Below, piece by piece: positions 44,177 through 55,617 of a DNA stretch of 64,000 bases. Position 1 is the first letter of the stretch. Each line of letters begins with the position of its first letter. The notes beneath the pieces were generated by a model. That model did not search any database and was not told where the DNA came from. It was given only the letters and a program-made list of their open reading frames with translations. The position numbers were made by a program, and so were the translations under genes. The DNA is taken from contig CANRKT010000007.1 in NCBI GenBank assembly GCA_947631255.1, positions 19,347-83,346 on the forward strand. The letters are read 5' to 3'. This DNA is from an uncultured Enterobacteriaceae bacterium. GTDB taxonomy: Bacteria; Pseudomonadota; Gammaproteobacteria; Enterobacterales; Enterobacteriaceae.

Positions 44177-45436
44177 TTACGAACGCTTCATCATATCGAA
44201 GAAATCGTCATTCGTTTTCGTCATGGCTAATTTATTGATCAGGAACTCCATCGCATCAATCTCACCCATTGGATGAATAATTCTGCGTAGAATCCACATT
44301 TTCTGTAGCTCTTCTTGTGAAGTCAGCAACTCTTCTTTACGGGTACCAGAACGGTTATAGTCAATCGCCGGGAAAACGCGTTTTTCAGCAATCTTACGTG
44401 AGAGATGCAGTTCCATGTTGCCGGTACCTTTAAACTCTTCATAGATAACTTCATCCATTTTAGAGCCGGTATCAACAAGCGCAGTTGCGATGATAGTCAG
44501 GCTACCACCCTCTTCAACATTACGTGCAGCACCAAAGAAACGCTTAGGACGATGCAGGGCGTTAGCATCGACCCCCCCCGTCAGGACTTTACCTGAAGCA
44601 GGCACTACGGTGTTATAAGCACGAGCCAGACGGGTAATAGAATCAAGCAGGATGATAACGTCTTTTTTATGCTCAACCAGGCGCTTCGCTTTCTCGATAA
44701 CCATTTCAGCAACCTGAACGTGGCGAGAGGCTGGCTCATCAAAGGTAGAGGCAATCACTTCGCCTTTTACCAGACGTTGCATTTCGGTCACTTCTTCCGG
44801 ACGCTCATCGATAAGCAGAACCATCAACACACAGTCAGGGTGGTTGTAGGCGATGCTCTGTGCAATATTTTGCAGCAACATGGTTTTACCCGCTTTCGGC
44901 GGCGCAACAATCAAACCACGCTGACCACGACCAATCGGTGATGCCAGGTCAAGAACACGAGCGGTTAAATCTTCTGTTGAACCATTACCGCGCTCCATAC
45001 GCAAACGTGAATTTGCGTGCAGCGGCGTTAAGTTTTCAAACAGAATCTTATTACGGGCGTTTTCCGGTTTATCGTAGTTAACTTCGTTAACCTTCAACAG
45101 CGCAAAATAACGCTCGCCTTCTTTTGGCGGGCGAATCTTACCAGAAATGGTGTCTCCGGTGCGGAGGTTGAAACGACGGATTTGACTGGGAGAAACGTAG
45201 ATATCATCGGGGCCGGCGAGGTAGGAACTGTCTCCAGAGCGGAGGAAACCAAATCCATCCTGCAATATTTCCAGGACGCCATCACCAAAGATGTCTTCAC
45301 CACTCTTAGCATGTTGCTTCAGGATGGCAAAAATAATGTCCTGCTTACGCATACGAGCCAGGTTTTCTAGCCCCATATTTTCGCCGAGAGTAATCAGCTC
45401 AGAAACCGGCGTATTCTTTAATTCGGTAAGATTCAT
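44177..45436 (-). CDS. rho: transcription termination factor Rho
   Basis: 419 aa, [58 protein letters not shown]. Confidence 0.99.
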   Translation of the reverse strand: MNLTELKNTPVSELITLGENMGLENLARMRKQDIIFAILKQHAKSGEDIFGDGVLEILQDGFGFLRSGDSSYLAGPDDIYVSPSQIRRFNLRTGDTISGKIRPPKEGERYFALLKVNEVNYDKPENARNKILFENLTPLHANSRLRMERGNGSTEDLTARVLDLASPIGRGQRGLIVAPPKAGKTMLLQNIAQSIAYNHPDCVLMVLLIDERPEEVTEMQRLVKGEVIASTFDEPASRHVQVAEMVIEKAKRLVEHKKDVIILLDSITRLARAYNTVVPASGKVLTGGVDANALHRPKRFFGAARNVEEGGSLTIIATALVDTGSKMDEVIYEEFKGTGNMELHLSRKIAEKRVFPAIDYNRSGTRKEELLTSQEELQKMWILRRIIHPMGEIDAMEFLINKLAMTKTNDDFFDMMKRS

Positions 45437-45510
45437 AATGGTGGGTTCTTAAACTCGGGGGAAATCTCAAACTTAGTTTCGTGTAAGGAATGGAGAATTG
45501 TCCATGCCTG

Positions 45511-45609
45511 TTAAGTGGTCACCACGCATGTCTGATCTCCGCCTGGTCGTAGGAAAAACACAGAACTGAAACGACGGAATGAGTGATAAACCCGGAATCG
45601 GTTATGCAT
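45511..45609 (-). CDS. possible rho leader peptide (RhoL-like), 32 aa
   Basis: ATG...TAA ORF MHNRFRVYHSFRRFSSVFFLRPGGDQTCVVTT; DNA contains TCACTCATTCCGTCGTTTCAGTTCTGTG, similar to E. coli rhoL. Confidence 0.4.
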   Translation of the reverse strand: MHNRFRVYHSFRRFSSVFFLRPGGDQTCVVTT

Positions 45610-45795
45610 CCTTTATTATTTGCTGACACAGAAAATATATTAAACAGCATATAGATAGGAGGCATTGGGTATTGCTAAAGATTTAAACTACAAGACAAGT
45701 TCAAAACGCAGTGAAGATAACTTAGCATGACTAAAGCCGGGCGTCCAGCGGCTGACAAAAAAAGTCAACCCTGTACGCACCGGAACAGAATTTCA

Positions 45796-46125
45796 TTACG
45801 CCAGGTTAGCGTCCAGAAACTCTTTTAACTGACCTTTAGATAGCGCACCGACTTTAGTCGCAGCGACTTCGCCATTTTTAAATAACAGCAACGTAGGAAT
45901 ACCACGAATACCGTATTTAGGCGCAGTACCTGGGTTCTGGTCGATGTTCAGCTTAGCCACGGTCAACTGCCCCTGGTATTCACTCGCTATTTCATCAAGG
46001 ATTGGGGCAATCATTTTACAAGGACCACACCACTCAGCCCAGAAGTCAACCAAGGTCACTCCATCAGCTTTTAGCACGTCTGTCTCGAAACTGTCATCTG
46101 TCAGGTGAATAATTTTATCGCTCAT
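45796..46125 (-). CDS. trxA: thioredoxin 1
   Basis: 109 aa, [19 protein letters not shown]. Confidence 0.99.
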   Translation of the reverse strand: MSDKIIHLTDDSFETDVLKADGVTLVDFWAEWCGPCKMIAPILDEIASEYQGQLTVAKLNIDQNPGTAPKYGIRGIPTLLLFKNGEVAATKVGALSKGQLKEFLDANLA

Positions 46126-46256
46126 GTTCTACTCCACAGGGTTATGTCTACCTTGTTGGTGTAGTATTAACCAACATAGGGTGACTTTATTTCACCCCGT
46201 TTATTTCAACGGATGTGCTTTCGTAAAGCAATAGTAAACTGATATTCTACCACACT

Positions 46257-47528
46257 ATGAGCAAAACACATTTGACCGACAAGAAGTTTTCCGACTTCGC
46301 CCTGCACCCTAAAGTAGTTGAAGCCCTTGAAACAAAAGGATTTCACAACTGCACTCCTATCCAGGCATTAGCACTCCCGCTAACGCTTGAGAATCGTGAC
46401 GTGGCAGGACAGGCGCAAACCGGTACAGGCAAAACAATGGCGTTTCTGACGTCAACGTTCCATTATTTACTTTCTCACCCGGCTCCTGAGAACCATCAGG
46501 TGAATCAGCCACGTGCTTTAATCATGGCGCCGACCCGTGAATTAGCGGTGCAGATTCACTCTGACGCGGAGCCTCTTGCTGACGCTACAGGCCTAAAATT
46601 AGGGCTCGCTTACGGCGGTGATGGCTACGATAAACAGCTTAAAGTGCTGGAAAGTGGCGTCGATATTCTGATTGGCACTACCGGTCGCTTAATCGACTAC
46701 GCCAAACAAAATCATATTAATCTGGGCGCCATTCAGGTTGTGGTTCTGGACGAAGCGGATCGGATGTACGATCTTGGTTTCATCAAAGATATTCGCTGGT
46801 TATTCCGCCGTATGCCTGCGGCTAATCAGCGCCTGAATATGTTGTTCTCTGCCACTCTCTCCTATCGTGTGCGTGAGCTGGCATTTGAACAAATGAACAA
46901 TGCGGAATATGTCGAAGTTGAACCGGAACAAAAAACGGGACACCGTATAAAAGAAGAGTTGTTCTATCCATCCAACGAAGAAAAAATGCGTTTATTACAA
47001 ACGCTCATCGAAGAAGAGTGGCCAGAACGCGCCATTATCTTTGCGAATACCAAACATCGTTGTGAAAGTATCTGGGGCCATTTGGCTGCAGATGGGCATC
47101 GTGTGGGCCTGCTGACCGGTGATGTCGCGCAGAAAAAACGTCTCCGTATTCTTGAATCCTTCACCCGTGGCGATTTAGATATTTTAGTCGCGACAGATGT
47201 CGCAGCACGCGGTTTACATATTCCAGCGGTAACACACGTGTTCAACTACGATCTGCCAGATGATTGTGAAGACTATGTGCATCGTATCGGCCGTACGGGT
47301 CGTGCCGGAGCCAGTGGTCACTCAATAAGTTTAGCATGTGAAGAATATGCGCTGAATGTTCCTGCGATTGAGGCCTATATTGGTCACTCAATTCCGGTCA
47401 GCAAATATAATCCCGATGCATTGTTAAATGAACTGCCAGCACCAAAACGTCTGTCTCGTAGCCGTCCTGGCAATACACAGCGTCGTGGTAGCTCAGCACC
47501 CCGTAGCCATCGTCGACGCGCAGGTTAA
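46257..47528 (+). CDS. rhlB: ATP-dependent RNA helicase RhlB
   Basis: 423 aa DEAD-box protein, [44 protein letters not shown]. Confidence 0.98.
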   Translation: MSKTHLTDKKFSDFALHPKVVEALETKGFHNCTPIQALALPLTLENRDVAGQAQTGTGKTMAFLTSTFHYLLSHPAPENHQVNQPRALIMAPTRELAVQIHSDAEPLADATGLKLGLAYGGDGYDKQLKVLESGVDILIGTTGRLIDYAKQNHINLGAIQVVVLDEADRMYDLGFIKDIRWLFRRMPAANQRLNMLFSATLSYRVRELAFEQMNNAEYVEVEPEQKTGHRIKEELFYPSNEEKMRLLQTLIEEEWPERAIIFANTKHRCESIWGHLAADGHRVGLLTGDVAQKKRLRILESFTRGDLDILVATDVAARGLHIPAVTHVFNYDLPDDCEDYVHRIGRTGRAGASGHSISLACEEYALNVPAIEAYIGHSIPVSKYNPDALLNELPAPKRLSRSRPGNTQRRGSSAPRSHRRRAG

Positions 47529-47533
47529 AAGTT

Positions 47534-49018
47534 ATGACAGGTTCGGCCTCACTGTATGCAGCAATCGATTTAGGTTCTAACAGTTTTCATATGCTCGTGG
47601 TACGTGAGGTTGCGGGAAGTATACAAACCCTCTCCCGCATTAAACGAAAAGTACGTCTTGCCGCAGGCTTGAATCGTAACAACGTACTTTCTCCTGAAGC
47701 AATGGAACGTGGCTGGCAATGTTTGCGCTTATTCGCAGAACGATTGCAGGATATACCTCAGGGTCAGATTCGGGTGGTGGCAACGGCGACATTGCGTCTT
47801 GCCGTTAATGCCGATGAGTTTCTGTCCAAGGCTGAAGAGATCCTTTCCTGCCCGGTGCAGGTTATTCGTGGCGAAGAAGAAGCTCGTCTGATTTACCAAG
47901 GTGTGGCCCATACTACTGGCGGAGCCGATCAACGACTGGTTGTCGATATTGGCGGGGCGAGTACTGAGCTGATTGCAGGTACCGGAGCTCAGGCAACATC
48001 ACTGTTTAGTTTGTCGATGGGTTGCGTCACTTGGCTTGATCGTTTCTTTAATGACCGAAATCTGACACAAGAAAACTTTGCCGCCGCTGAAACGGCTGCC
48101 AGTGATATTCTTGAGCCAATTCTGGCTGAGTTAAAACAGAACAGCTGGAAAGTGTGTGTCGGCGCTTCAGGCACCGTACAGGCACTGCAAGAGATAATGC
48201 TGGCTCAAGGCATGGATGAGCGAATCACGCTGCCAAAATTACAGCAACTCAAGCAACGAGCCATTCAGTGCGGTCGTCTTGAAGAACTGGAAATTGAAGG
48301 TCTGACGCTGGAGCGAGCCTTGGTTTTTCCTAGTGGGCTCGCGATTCTGATCGCTATCTTTAAACGCCTGGATATTGAGTGTATGACACTCGCCGGGGGG
48401 GCTTTACGTGAAGGTCTGGTGTATGGCATGTTTCACATGGCCGTCCGCCAGGAGATTTGCCAGAGAACCTTACAAACTATCCAGCGTCGCTTTATGGTCG
48501 ATATCCATCAAGCAAAACGGGTTGCCCAGCTGACGGAGAATTTCGCCACCCAGGTTGCGATACCATGGAAACTGGACACATTAAGCCAGCAATTACTCAC
48601 CAGCAGCGCGTTATTGCATGAAATCGGTTTGAGTGTCGATTTCAAACGAGCTCCACAGCATGCCGCTTATCTGGTCAGTAATCTGGACTTACCCGGTTAT
48701 ACACCCTCACAGAAAAAACTGCTGTCGACTCTGTTGCTAAACCAGACCAACGCCATCGATCTTTCATCCTTACATCAGCAAAATGCTGTGCCACCACATA
48801 TCGCAGAACGTCTTTGCCGTTTGCTGCGACTGGCGATTATTTTTGCCAGCCGCCGCCGGGACGACACTCTGCCGATCATCACGTTAGACGCAGAGGGCGA
48901 AGCATTACAACTCTCTTTGCCTGATGGCTGGCTTTCTCAACACCCTCTTGGAACAGAATTACTGGAACAAGAAACCTTGTGGCAGAGCTACGTACACTGG
49001 CCACTGATCGTTAACTGA
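47534..49018 (+). CDS. gppA: pppGpp 5'-phosphohydrolase / exopolyphosphatase
   Basis: 494 aa Ppx/GppA family, [39 protein letters not shown]. Confidence 0.96.
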   Translation: MTGSASLYAAIDLGSNSFHMLVVREVAGSIQTLSRIKRKVRLAAGLNRNNVLSPEAMERGWQCLRLFAERLQDIPQGQIRVVATATLRLAVNADEFLSKAEEILSCPVQVIRGEEEARLIYQGVAHTTGGADQRLVVDIGGASTELIAGTGAQATSLFSLSMGCVTWLDRFFNDRNLTQENFAAAETAASDILEPILAELKQNSWKVCVGASGTVQALQEIMLAQGMDERITLPKLQQLKQRAIQCGRLEELEIEGLTLERALVFPSGLAILIAIFKRLDIECMTLAGGALREGLVYGMFHMAVRQEICQRTLQTIQRRFMVDIHQAKRVAQLTENFATQVAIPWKLDTLSQQLLTSSALLHEIGLSVDFKRAPQHAAYLVSNLDLPGYTPSQKKLLSTLLLNQTNAIDLSSLHQQNAVPPHIAERLCRLLRLAIIFASRRRDDTLPIITLDAEGEALQLSLPDGWLSQHPLGTELLEQETLWQSYVHWPLIVN

Positions 49019-49019
49019 G

Positions 49020-51041
49020 TTATTTTTTCTTCGCTTTTGCCAGCATTTCTCGAATGCTGGCAACATTGTTTTGCCCTTTTTGCATCCTCTCCTCCGGGGA
49101 CACCACTTTACGTTCGGTTTCCCACAACAGATCATCCTGAGGCAGTTCCAGCAAGAAGCGGCTCGGTTCCGGCCGTATCAGTTCACCATACTGGCGTCTT
49201 TCTTTGCACAGTGTAAAAGTGAGTTCTTTCTGAGCTCGGGTGATACCGACATAGGCTAGTCGACGCTCCTCATCGACATTATCTTCATCGATACTGCTTT
49301 GATGTGGCAGCAGCCCTTCTTCCATTCCGACCAGGAAAACATACGGGAACTCCAAACCTTTGGATGCATGTAAGGTCATCAGTTGGACTTGATCAACGTC
49401 TTCATCGCTCTCACCCCGCTCCATCATGTCCCGTAAGGTAAAACGCGTTACCACTTGGGTTAATGTCATCGGCTCATCAAGATCAGTACCCTCAAGCATT
49501 TCAGTCATCCAGCCAAACAGCTGATTAACATTTTTCATGCGCATTTCTGCCGCTTTCTGACTGGGGGAGGTTTCATATAACCAGCTTTCATAGTCAATAC
49601 CATGAATCAAGTCCCGTACAGCCGCTATCGGCTCCCGCTCAGAAAGACGTCTGATTTCCGCAATCCAATGGGTAAAACGCTGCAAAGCCTCCAGTCCTCG
49701 ACCACTCAATGTCTGACTCAAGCCAAGATCAAAGCTGGCATTGAATAAACTTTTATTCCGCCCCATTGCCCAGTCACCCAATTTTTGTAACGTGGCAGGG
49801 CCAATTTCACGCCGTGGCGTATTTACTATCCGCAAGAAAGCACTGTCGTCATCAGGATTGGTGAGCACTCGCAGATAAGCCAGCAGGTCTTTGATCTCCG
49901 GGCGCGAGAAAAAAGATGTTCCACCCGAGATACGGTATGGGATGCGGTTTTGCATTAACATCTTTTCAAACACCCGTGACTGGTGGTTACCACGATACAA
50001 AATGGCATAGTCGCCGTAGCTGGTCTTATTAATAAAGTGATGGGCAATCAGCTCCCCCGTCACTCTTTCTGCTTCGTGCTCTTCATGATTCGCACTGACG
50101 ACTTTCAGTTCACAACCATAGCCCAGCTCAGAAAAGAGACGTTTTTCGAACACATGGGGATTATTGGCAATCAGGATATTTGCCGCTTTTAAAATACGCC
50201 CGGAAGAGCGGTAGTTTTGCTCAAGTTTTATCACTTTAAGCGCGGGAAAATCCTGATTCAGTAGCACCAGATTTTGCGGACGTGCCCCACGCCAGGAATA
50301 GATAGACTGATCGTCATCCCCTACCACCGTAAAACGCGCCCGAGTCCCTGCCAGGAGTTTCACCAGCTCATACTGACTGGTATTAGTATCTTGATACTCA
50401 TCCACCAACAAATAGCGAATGCGGTTTTGCCAGCGCTCCCTGACCTCTTCATTACGTTGTAGCAGCAGAGTGGGTAGCAGGATCAAGTCATCAAAATCCA
50501 GCACATTACAGGATTTCAGATGGCTATCGTATAACCCATAACAATGCGCAAAAATACGATCTCGTTCGCCCTTCGCCTGGGCTGCTGCCCCGGCAGGTGT
50601 CAGTAAGTCGTTCTTCCAGTTCGAGATGGTCGAAATAAGCTGCTTCAATAAGACTTTATCGTCTTCAATTAATCCTTCCGTCAGCTCTTTAAGCAATGCC
50701 ATCTGATCAGTGTCATCAAACAGTGAGAAGTTTGCTTTGATGCCTAATGCCACATGCTCCCGTTTGATGATTTCTAACCCCAGAGTATGGAAGGTGGCAA
50801 TCATCAGCCCGCGCGCTTCTTTACGCCCCAGCGTTTTCGCCACACGCTCCTTCATCTCTCGTGCCGCTTTATTGGTAAAGGTCACCGCTGCAATATGGCG
50901 AGCCTGATAACCACAGTCATGGATCAGATGCGCGATTTTATTGGTAATAACACGCGTTTTACCTGAGCCTGCACCAGCTAAAACCAGGCATGGCCCGGTG
51001 ACAAATTCGACGGCTTGTTGTTGACCGGGGTTTAGGCGCAT
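49020..51041 (-). CDS. rep: ATP-dependent DNA helicase Rep
   Basis: [40 protein letters not shown]; start set at MRLNPG. Confidence 0.98.
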   Translation of the reverse strand: MRLNPGQQQAVEFVTGPCLVLAGAGSGKTRVITNKIAHLIHDCGYQARHIAAVTFTNKAAREMKERVAKTLGRKEARGLMIATFHTLGLEIIKREHVALGIKANFSLFDDTDQMALLKELTEGLIEDDKVLLKQLISTISNWKNDLLTPAGAAAQAKGERDRIFAHCYGLYDSHLKSCNVLDFDDLILLPTLLLQRNEEVRERWQNRIRYLLVDEYQDTNTSQYELVKLLAGTRARFTVVGDDDQSIYSWRGARPQNLVLLNQDFPALKVIKLEQNYRSSGRILKAANILIANNPHVFEKRLFSELGYGCELKVVSANHEEHEAERVTGELIAHHFINKTSYGDYAILYRGNHQSRVFEKMLMQNRIPYRISGGTSFFSRPEIKDLLAYLRVLTNPDDDSAFLRIVNTPRREIGPATLQKLGDWAMGRNKSLFNASFDLGLSQTLSGRGLEALQRFTHWIAEIRRLSEREPIAAVRDLIHGIDYESWLYETSPSQKAAEMRMKNVNQLFGWMTEMLEGTDLDEPMTLTQVVTRFTLRDMMERGESDEDVDQVQLMTLHASKGLEFPYVFLVGMEEGLLPHQSSIDEDNVDEERRLAYVGITRAQKELTFTLCKERRQYGELIRPEPSRFLLELPQDDLLWETERKVVSPEERMQKGQNNVASIREMLAKAKKK

Positions 51042-51124
51042 AAAATCACTCAATGAAAGTCAGGAGGGAAGAAAGTCAGCATGGTAGTATAGCGAGCGTA
51101 ATCCACATGACTCAAGGTAACATC

Positions 51125-51406
51125 ATGGCAAAAACTGCTGCAGCACTACATATTCTTGTTAAAGAAGAGAAACTGGCTCAAGAGATCCTCGCCCAGCTAC
51201 AAAATGGCGGTGACTTTGAAAAACTGGCTAAGAAACACTCTACCTGTCCGTCAGGCAAGAAAGGCGGCCATTTAGGTGAGTTTCGCCAGGGTCAGATGGT
51301 TCCGGCATTTGATAAAGTCGTCTTTTCCTGCCCGGTCCTGGAACCTTTCGGCCCTCTGCACACACAGTTTGGCTACCATATCATTAAGGTGTTATACCGT
51401 AACTAA
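51125..51406 (+). CDS. ppiC: peptidyl-prolyl isomerase PpiC (parvulin)
   Basis: 93 aa, [67 protein letters not shown]. Confidence 0.97.
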   Translation: MAKTAAALHILVKEEKLAQEILAQLQNGGDFEKLAKKHSTCPSGKKGGHLGEFRQGQMVPAFDKVVFSCPVLEPFGPLHTQFGYHIIKVLYRN

Positions 51407-51472
51407 TAAAGCGTTCAGGTTCACCCTCGTCTATCCCTGTATTATCGAATGGACTTCGTTGAACTGGAACGC

Positions 51473-51504
51473 AAAAAAGGGAAAAACACGTTTTCCCTTT
51501 TTTG
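51473..51504. terminator. bidirectional terminator between ppiC and ilvC
   Basis: AAAAAAGGGAAAAACACGTTTTCCCTTTTTT. Confidence 0.85.
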
Positions 51505-51541
51505 ACATACCGCATGAAATCTTCAGGTTTACCCTAATGAA

Positions 51542-53017
51542 TTACTCTGCAACAGCGATACGTTTCATATCGGTCATATAGCCACGCAGCTTTTTACCCA
51601 CTTTTTCGATGTCATGGCTACGAATAGCTTCGTTCACATCACGCAGTTGCGCATTATCAACAGTCCCCGCAGGACCTTCTTGACCCAAGTCGCCTGCCTG
51701 TAATGTCGTCATGAACGTTTTCAGCAATGGTACCGCAGCGTAAGAGAACAGGTAGTTACCGTATTCAGCAGTATCAGAGATAACTACGTTCATTTCATAC
51801 AGACGCTTACGCGCGATGGTGTTAGCAATCAGTGGCAGCTCGTGCAGTGATTCATAGTAAGCAGACTCTTCGATGATACCTGCATCAACCATGGTTTCGA
51901 ATGCCAGTTCAACCCCTGCTTTCACCATGGCAATCATCACAACACCCTGATCAAAGTAAGCTTGCTCTGCGATTTTACCTTCAAACTGTGGCGCAGTTTC
52001 GAACGCCGTTTTGCCGGTCTCTTCACGCCAGGTCAGCAGCTTCTTATCGTCATTTGCCCAGTCTGCCATCATTCCCGAAGAGAACTCACCAGAGATGATG
52101 TCATCCATGTGTTTCTGGAACAGTGGAGCCATGATGGTTTTCAGTTGCTCAGACAGCGCATAAGCACGGATTTTCGCTGGGTTAGACAGACGATCCATCA
52201 TCAGCGTGATACCGCCTTGTTTCAGCGCTTCGGTAATGGTTTCCCAGCCAAACTGGATCAGTTTTTCTGCATAAGCTGGATCAGTACCTTCAGCCACCAG
52301 CTTGTCGAAGCACAACAGAGAACCCGCTTGCAGCATACCGCACAGGATAGTTTGCTCACCCATCAGGTCAGACTTAACTTCAGCAACGAAAGACGATTCC
52401 AGAACACCAGCACGATGACCGCCGGTTGCAGCAGCCCAGGCTTTCGCGATAGCCATGCCTTCACCTTTCGGGTCATTTTCTGGGTGAACGGCAATCAGAG
52501 TCGGTACACCGAAACCACGCTTGTATTCTTCACGCACTTCGGTACCCGGACACTTAGGCGCAACCATCACAACAGTGATATCTTTACGAACAGTTTCACC
52601 GACTTCAACGATGTTAAAACCATGGGAGTAGCCCAGTGCAGCACCCTCTTTCATCAGCGGCTGTACAGCCTGAACCACCGCTGAGTGTTGCTTGTCTGGC
52701 GTCAGGTTAACCACCAAGTCAGCCTGCGGGATCAACTCTTCATAGGTGCCAACGTTAAAACCATTTTCGGTTGCTTTGCGCCATGATGCACGTTTCTCAG
52801 CAATTGCTTCAGCACGCAGAGCATAAGAAACATCCAGACCAGAGTCACGCATGTTCAAACCCTGGTTAAGACCCTGAGCGCCACAGCCGACAATAACCAC
52901 TTTTTTGCCTTTGAGGTAGTTGGCTTCATCATTGAATTCGTCACGCCCCATAAAGCGACATTTACCCAACTGCGCTAACTGCTGACGCAAGTTCAAAGTA
53001 TTGAAATAATTAGCCAT
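51542..53017 (-). CDS. ilvC: ketol-acid reductoisomerase
   Basis: 491 aa, [28 protein letters not shown]. Confidence 0.99.
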   Translation of the reverse strand: MANYFNTLNLRQQLAQLGKCRFMGRDEFNDEANYLKGKKVVIVGCGAQGLNQGLNMRDSGLDVSYALRAEAIAEKRASWRKATENGFNVGTYEELIPQADLVVNLTPDKQHSAVVQAVQPLMKEGAALGYSHGFNIVEVGETVRKDITVVMVAPKCPGTEVREEYKRGFGVPTLIAVHPENDPKGEGMAIAKAWAAATGGHRAGVLESSFVAEVKSDLMGEQTILCGMLQAGSLLCFDKLVAEGTDPAYAEKLIQFGWETITEALKQGGITLMMDRLSNPAKIRAYALSEQLKTIMAPLFQKHMDDIISGEFSSGMMADWANDDKKLLTWREETGKTAFETAPQFEGKIAEQAYFDQGVVMIAMVKAGVELAFETMVDAGIIEESAYYESLHELPLIANTIARKRLYEMNVVISDTAEYGNYLFSYAAVPLLKTFMTTLQAGDLGQEGPAGTVDNAQLRDVNEAIRSHDIEKVGKKLRGYMTDMKRIAVAE

Positions 53018-53141
53018 TGTCGAACTCCGTGATTGTCGTGTTGTACTGCTTGTCTTGGTATATAGCGGATTTTCGCTACCTGAATAAGATTACTATATGT
53101 CAGGAAAAGCGTTGCTGAAATTGATATATTAACAACGTCAT

Positions 53142-53158
53142 ATTGCAATTTATGCAAT
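53142..53158. promoter_or_regulatory. putative IlvY operator in the ilvC-ilvY divergent region
   Basis: Perfect dyad ATTGCA-ATTTA-TGCAAT with LysR-type T-N11-A architecture. Confidence 0.5.
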
Positions 53159-53173
53159 GCCATAGAATGAGGA

Positions 53174-54073
53174 ATGACCGTGGACTTACGTGATCTGAAA
53201 ATGTTCCTGCATTTAGCTGACAGTCGTCATTTTGGACGTAGTGCGCGAGCCATGCATGTCAGCCCCTCAACGCTTTCCCGCCAGATCCAACGGCTGGAAG
53301 AACATCTGAATCAGCCACTATTTGTACGAGATAATCGTACCGTAACCTTAACCGAGGCAGGTGAGCAGTTACGCCAGTTTGCCCAGCAGACAATGCTACA
53401 ATATCAGCAAATGCGTCATACCCTCGGCCAGCAAGGTCCTTCTCTGAGTGGTGAACTGCATCTCTTCTGCTCCGTAACGGCGGCCTACAGTCATTTACCG
53501 CCTATTCTTGATCGTTTTCGCGCCGAACATCCTTCAGTAGAAATCAAACTCACTACCGGGGATGCCTCAGATGCGGTCGAAAAAGTGGATTCCAATGAAG
53601 CCGATATCGCTATCGCTGGTAAGCCCGAAACCCTGCCGCCAGGCGTCGCCTTCTCCATGTTAGAAGACCTGGCCGTAGTCTTAATTGCTCCCGCCTTACC
53701 TTGCCCGGTTCGCACTCAAGTACAGCAGCCAGAGCCTGACTGGACCAAAGTCCCTTTTATTTTGCCAGAGCAAGGGCCGGTACGGCGACGTATCGAACTG
53801 TGGTTCCGCAGTAAAAAAATCACTAATCCGTTTATCTATGCCACGGTTGCCGGACATGAAGCGATGGTATCAATGGTCGCACTGGGCTGCGGTATCGCCC
53901 TGATCCCCGAAGTCGTCCTGGAAAATAGTCCCGAACCAGTACGTAACAGGGTGCTGATTATGGACAGAAATGATGAAAACATGCCGTTCGAGCTGGGTGT
54001 TTGTGCACAAAAAAAGCGGCTCAATGAGCCGCTTATCAGTGCATTCTGGAAGTTGTTACCAGGTAACCATTAA
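53174..54073 (+). CDS. ilvY: LysR-family activator of ilvC
   Basis: 299 aa, VDLRDLKMFLHLADSRHFGRSARAMHVSPSTLSRQIQRLEE; divergent to ilvC. Confidence 0.97.
   Translation: MTVDLRDLKMFLHLADSRHFGRSARAMHVSPSTLSRQIQRLEEHLNQPLFVRDNRTVTLTEAGEQLRQFAQQTMLQYQQMRHTLGQQGPSLSGELHLFCSVTAAYSHLPPILDRFRAEHPSVEIKLTTGDASDAVEKVDSNEADIAIAGKPETLPPGVAFSMLEDLAVVLIAPALPCPVRTQVQQPEPDWTKVPFILPEQGPVRRRIELWFRSKKITNPFIYATVAGHEAMVSMVALGCGIALIPEVVLENSPEPVRNRVLIMDRNDENMPFELGVCAQKKRLNEPLISAFWKLLPGNH
54007..54034 (-). terminator. intrinsic terminator for ilvGMEDA, inside the ilvY 3' coding region
   Basis: - strand AAGCGGCTCATTGAGCCGCTTTTTTT: 9-bp stem, 3-nt loop, T-run, ~36-60 nt past the ilvA stop. Confidence 0.8.
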
Positions 54074-55617
54074 CCGGCAAGGAAGAAACGGAATGCCGGG
54101 TTCTGGGTTTCATCATGACATTCGTAACCCAGCTCATTAAGACGAATTTCAAAATCAGGCTCGTTCTCACCCAGCTCAAAAGCGGCGAGCACGCGGCCAT
54201 AATCGGTGCCATGGCTGCGATAATGGAACAGCGAAATATTCCATCGCGTTCCCAGGGTGGTTAAGAACTTCAGTAATGCGCCAGGTGACTCAGGAAACTC
54301 AAAGCTGTATAGCCGCTCATGCAGCGGTTTCAACGGCCGTCCCCCTACCATATAGCGGACATGTAGCTTCGCCATTTCATCATCAGACAAGTCGACAACG
54401 CCATACCCCCCCGCGTTGAGCTGCTCGATTATCTCGCTGCGCTCTTCAAGACCGCGGGTCAGACGAACACCGACAAAAATGCAGGCATTATCTGAACTGG
54501 CATAGCGATAGTTAAACTCTGTGACCGAGCGCCCACCCAGCAGATGACAGAACTGTAGAAAACTGCCCTTTTTTTCAGGAATGGTTACTGCGAGTAAAGC
54601 TTCTCGCTGTTCACCCAGTTCACAACGTTCAGAGACATAACGCAGGCCATGAAAATTAACATTCGCACCTGACAGGACGTGAGCCAGACGTTCACCACGT
54701 ATCTGATGCTGCTGAATATATTTTTTCATGCCTGCCAGCGCTAAGGCACCCGAAGGTTCAGCTACCGCACGAACATCTTCAAATAAGTCTTTCATTGCCG
54801 CACAAATAGAATCGCTGTCGACAGTAATGATGTCATCAAGATATTCCTGGCACAGACGGAAGGTTTCATTCCCGATGCGCTTCACAGCAACACCTTCAGC
54901 AAATAATCCTACTCGCGCCAGCTCTACCGGCTCACCCGCCTCCAGAGCTGCTTTCAGACAAGCAGAGTCTTCTGCCTCAACCGCAATCACTTTGATTTGC
55001 GGCATCAGTTGTTTAATGACGACTGCCACACCCGCTGCTAATCCACCGCCGCCGACCGGAACAAAAATTCGGTCAATATGCGCATCCTGCTGTAATAACT
55101 CCAGCGCCAGTGTACCTTGCCCGGCGATCACTGAGGGGTGATCAAAGGGAGGCACAAAGGTAAAGCCCTGGTGCTGTGACAGGGCAATAGCTTTCGCCTT
55201 CGCTTCGTCAAAATTAGCACCATGCAGTAATACCTCGCCCCCAAAAGCGCGAACAGCATCGACCTTAATCTCTGCAGTTGCGACAGGCATTACGATAAGT
55301 GACTTAATACCAAGGCGCGAGGCTGACAATGCCACACCCTGGGCATGATTACCGGCCGAAGCCGTAATCACGCCACTGGCTTTCTGTTCATGCGTCAACC
55401 CAGCCATCATGTTATAAGCGCCACGCAGCTTAAAACTGTGTACTGGATGCCTGTCTTCTCGCTTTACCAGAATCACGTTTTCTAGCCGTGAAGAGAGCTT
55501 ATCCATTTTTTGCAATGGCGTTATCTGAGTAACTTCATATACTGGCGCGCGCAAAACAGCACGCAGATACTCTGCCCCATCAGGGGCATCGGACAGCGGT
55601 TGTGACTCAGCCATCAT
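54070..55617 (-). CDS. ilvA: threonine deaminase, biosynthetic
   Basis: 515 aa PLP enzyme (HPVHSFKLRGAYNMMAGL) with two C-terminal ACT-like domains. Confidence 0.98.
   Translation of the reverse strand: MMAESQPLSDAPDGAEYLRAVLRAPVYEVTQITPLQKMDKLSSRLENVILVKREDRHPVHSFKLRGAYNMMAGLTHEQKASGVITASAGNHAQGVALSASRLGIKSLIVMPVATAEIKVDAVRAFGGEVLLHGANFDEAKAKAIALSQHQGFTFVPPFDHPSVIAGQGTLALELLQQDAHIDRIFVPVGGGGLAAGVAVVIKQLMPQIKVIAVEAEDSACLKAALEAGEPVELARVGLFAEGVAVKRIGNETFRLCQEYLDDIITVDSDSICAAMKDLFEDVRAVAEPSGALALAGMKKYIQQHQIRGERLAHVLSGANVNFHGLRYVSERCELGEQREALLAVTIPEKKGSFLQFCHLLGGRSVTEFNYRYASSDNACIFVGVRLTRGLEERSEIIEQLNAGGYGVVDLSDDEMAKLHVRYMVGGRPLKPLHERLYSFEFPESPGALLKFLTTLGTRWNISLFHYRSHGTDYGRVLAAFELGENEPDFEIRLNELGYECHDETQNPAFRFFLAG

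Noticed and set aside
51962-52684. 240-aa + strand ORF
   Set aside because: Antisense shadow of ilvC; composition and position match codon-bias artefact, and ilvC is unambiguous.
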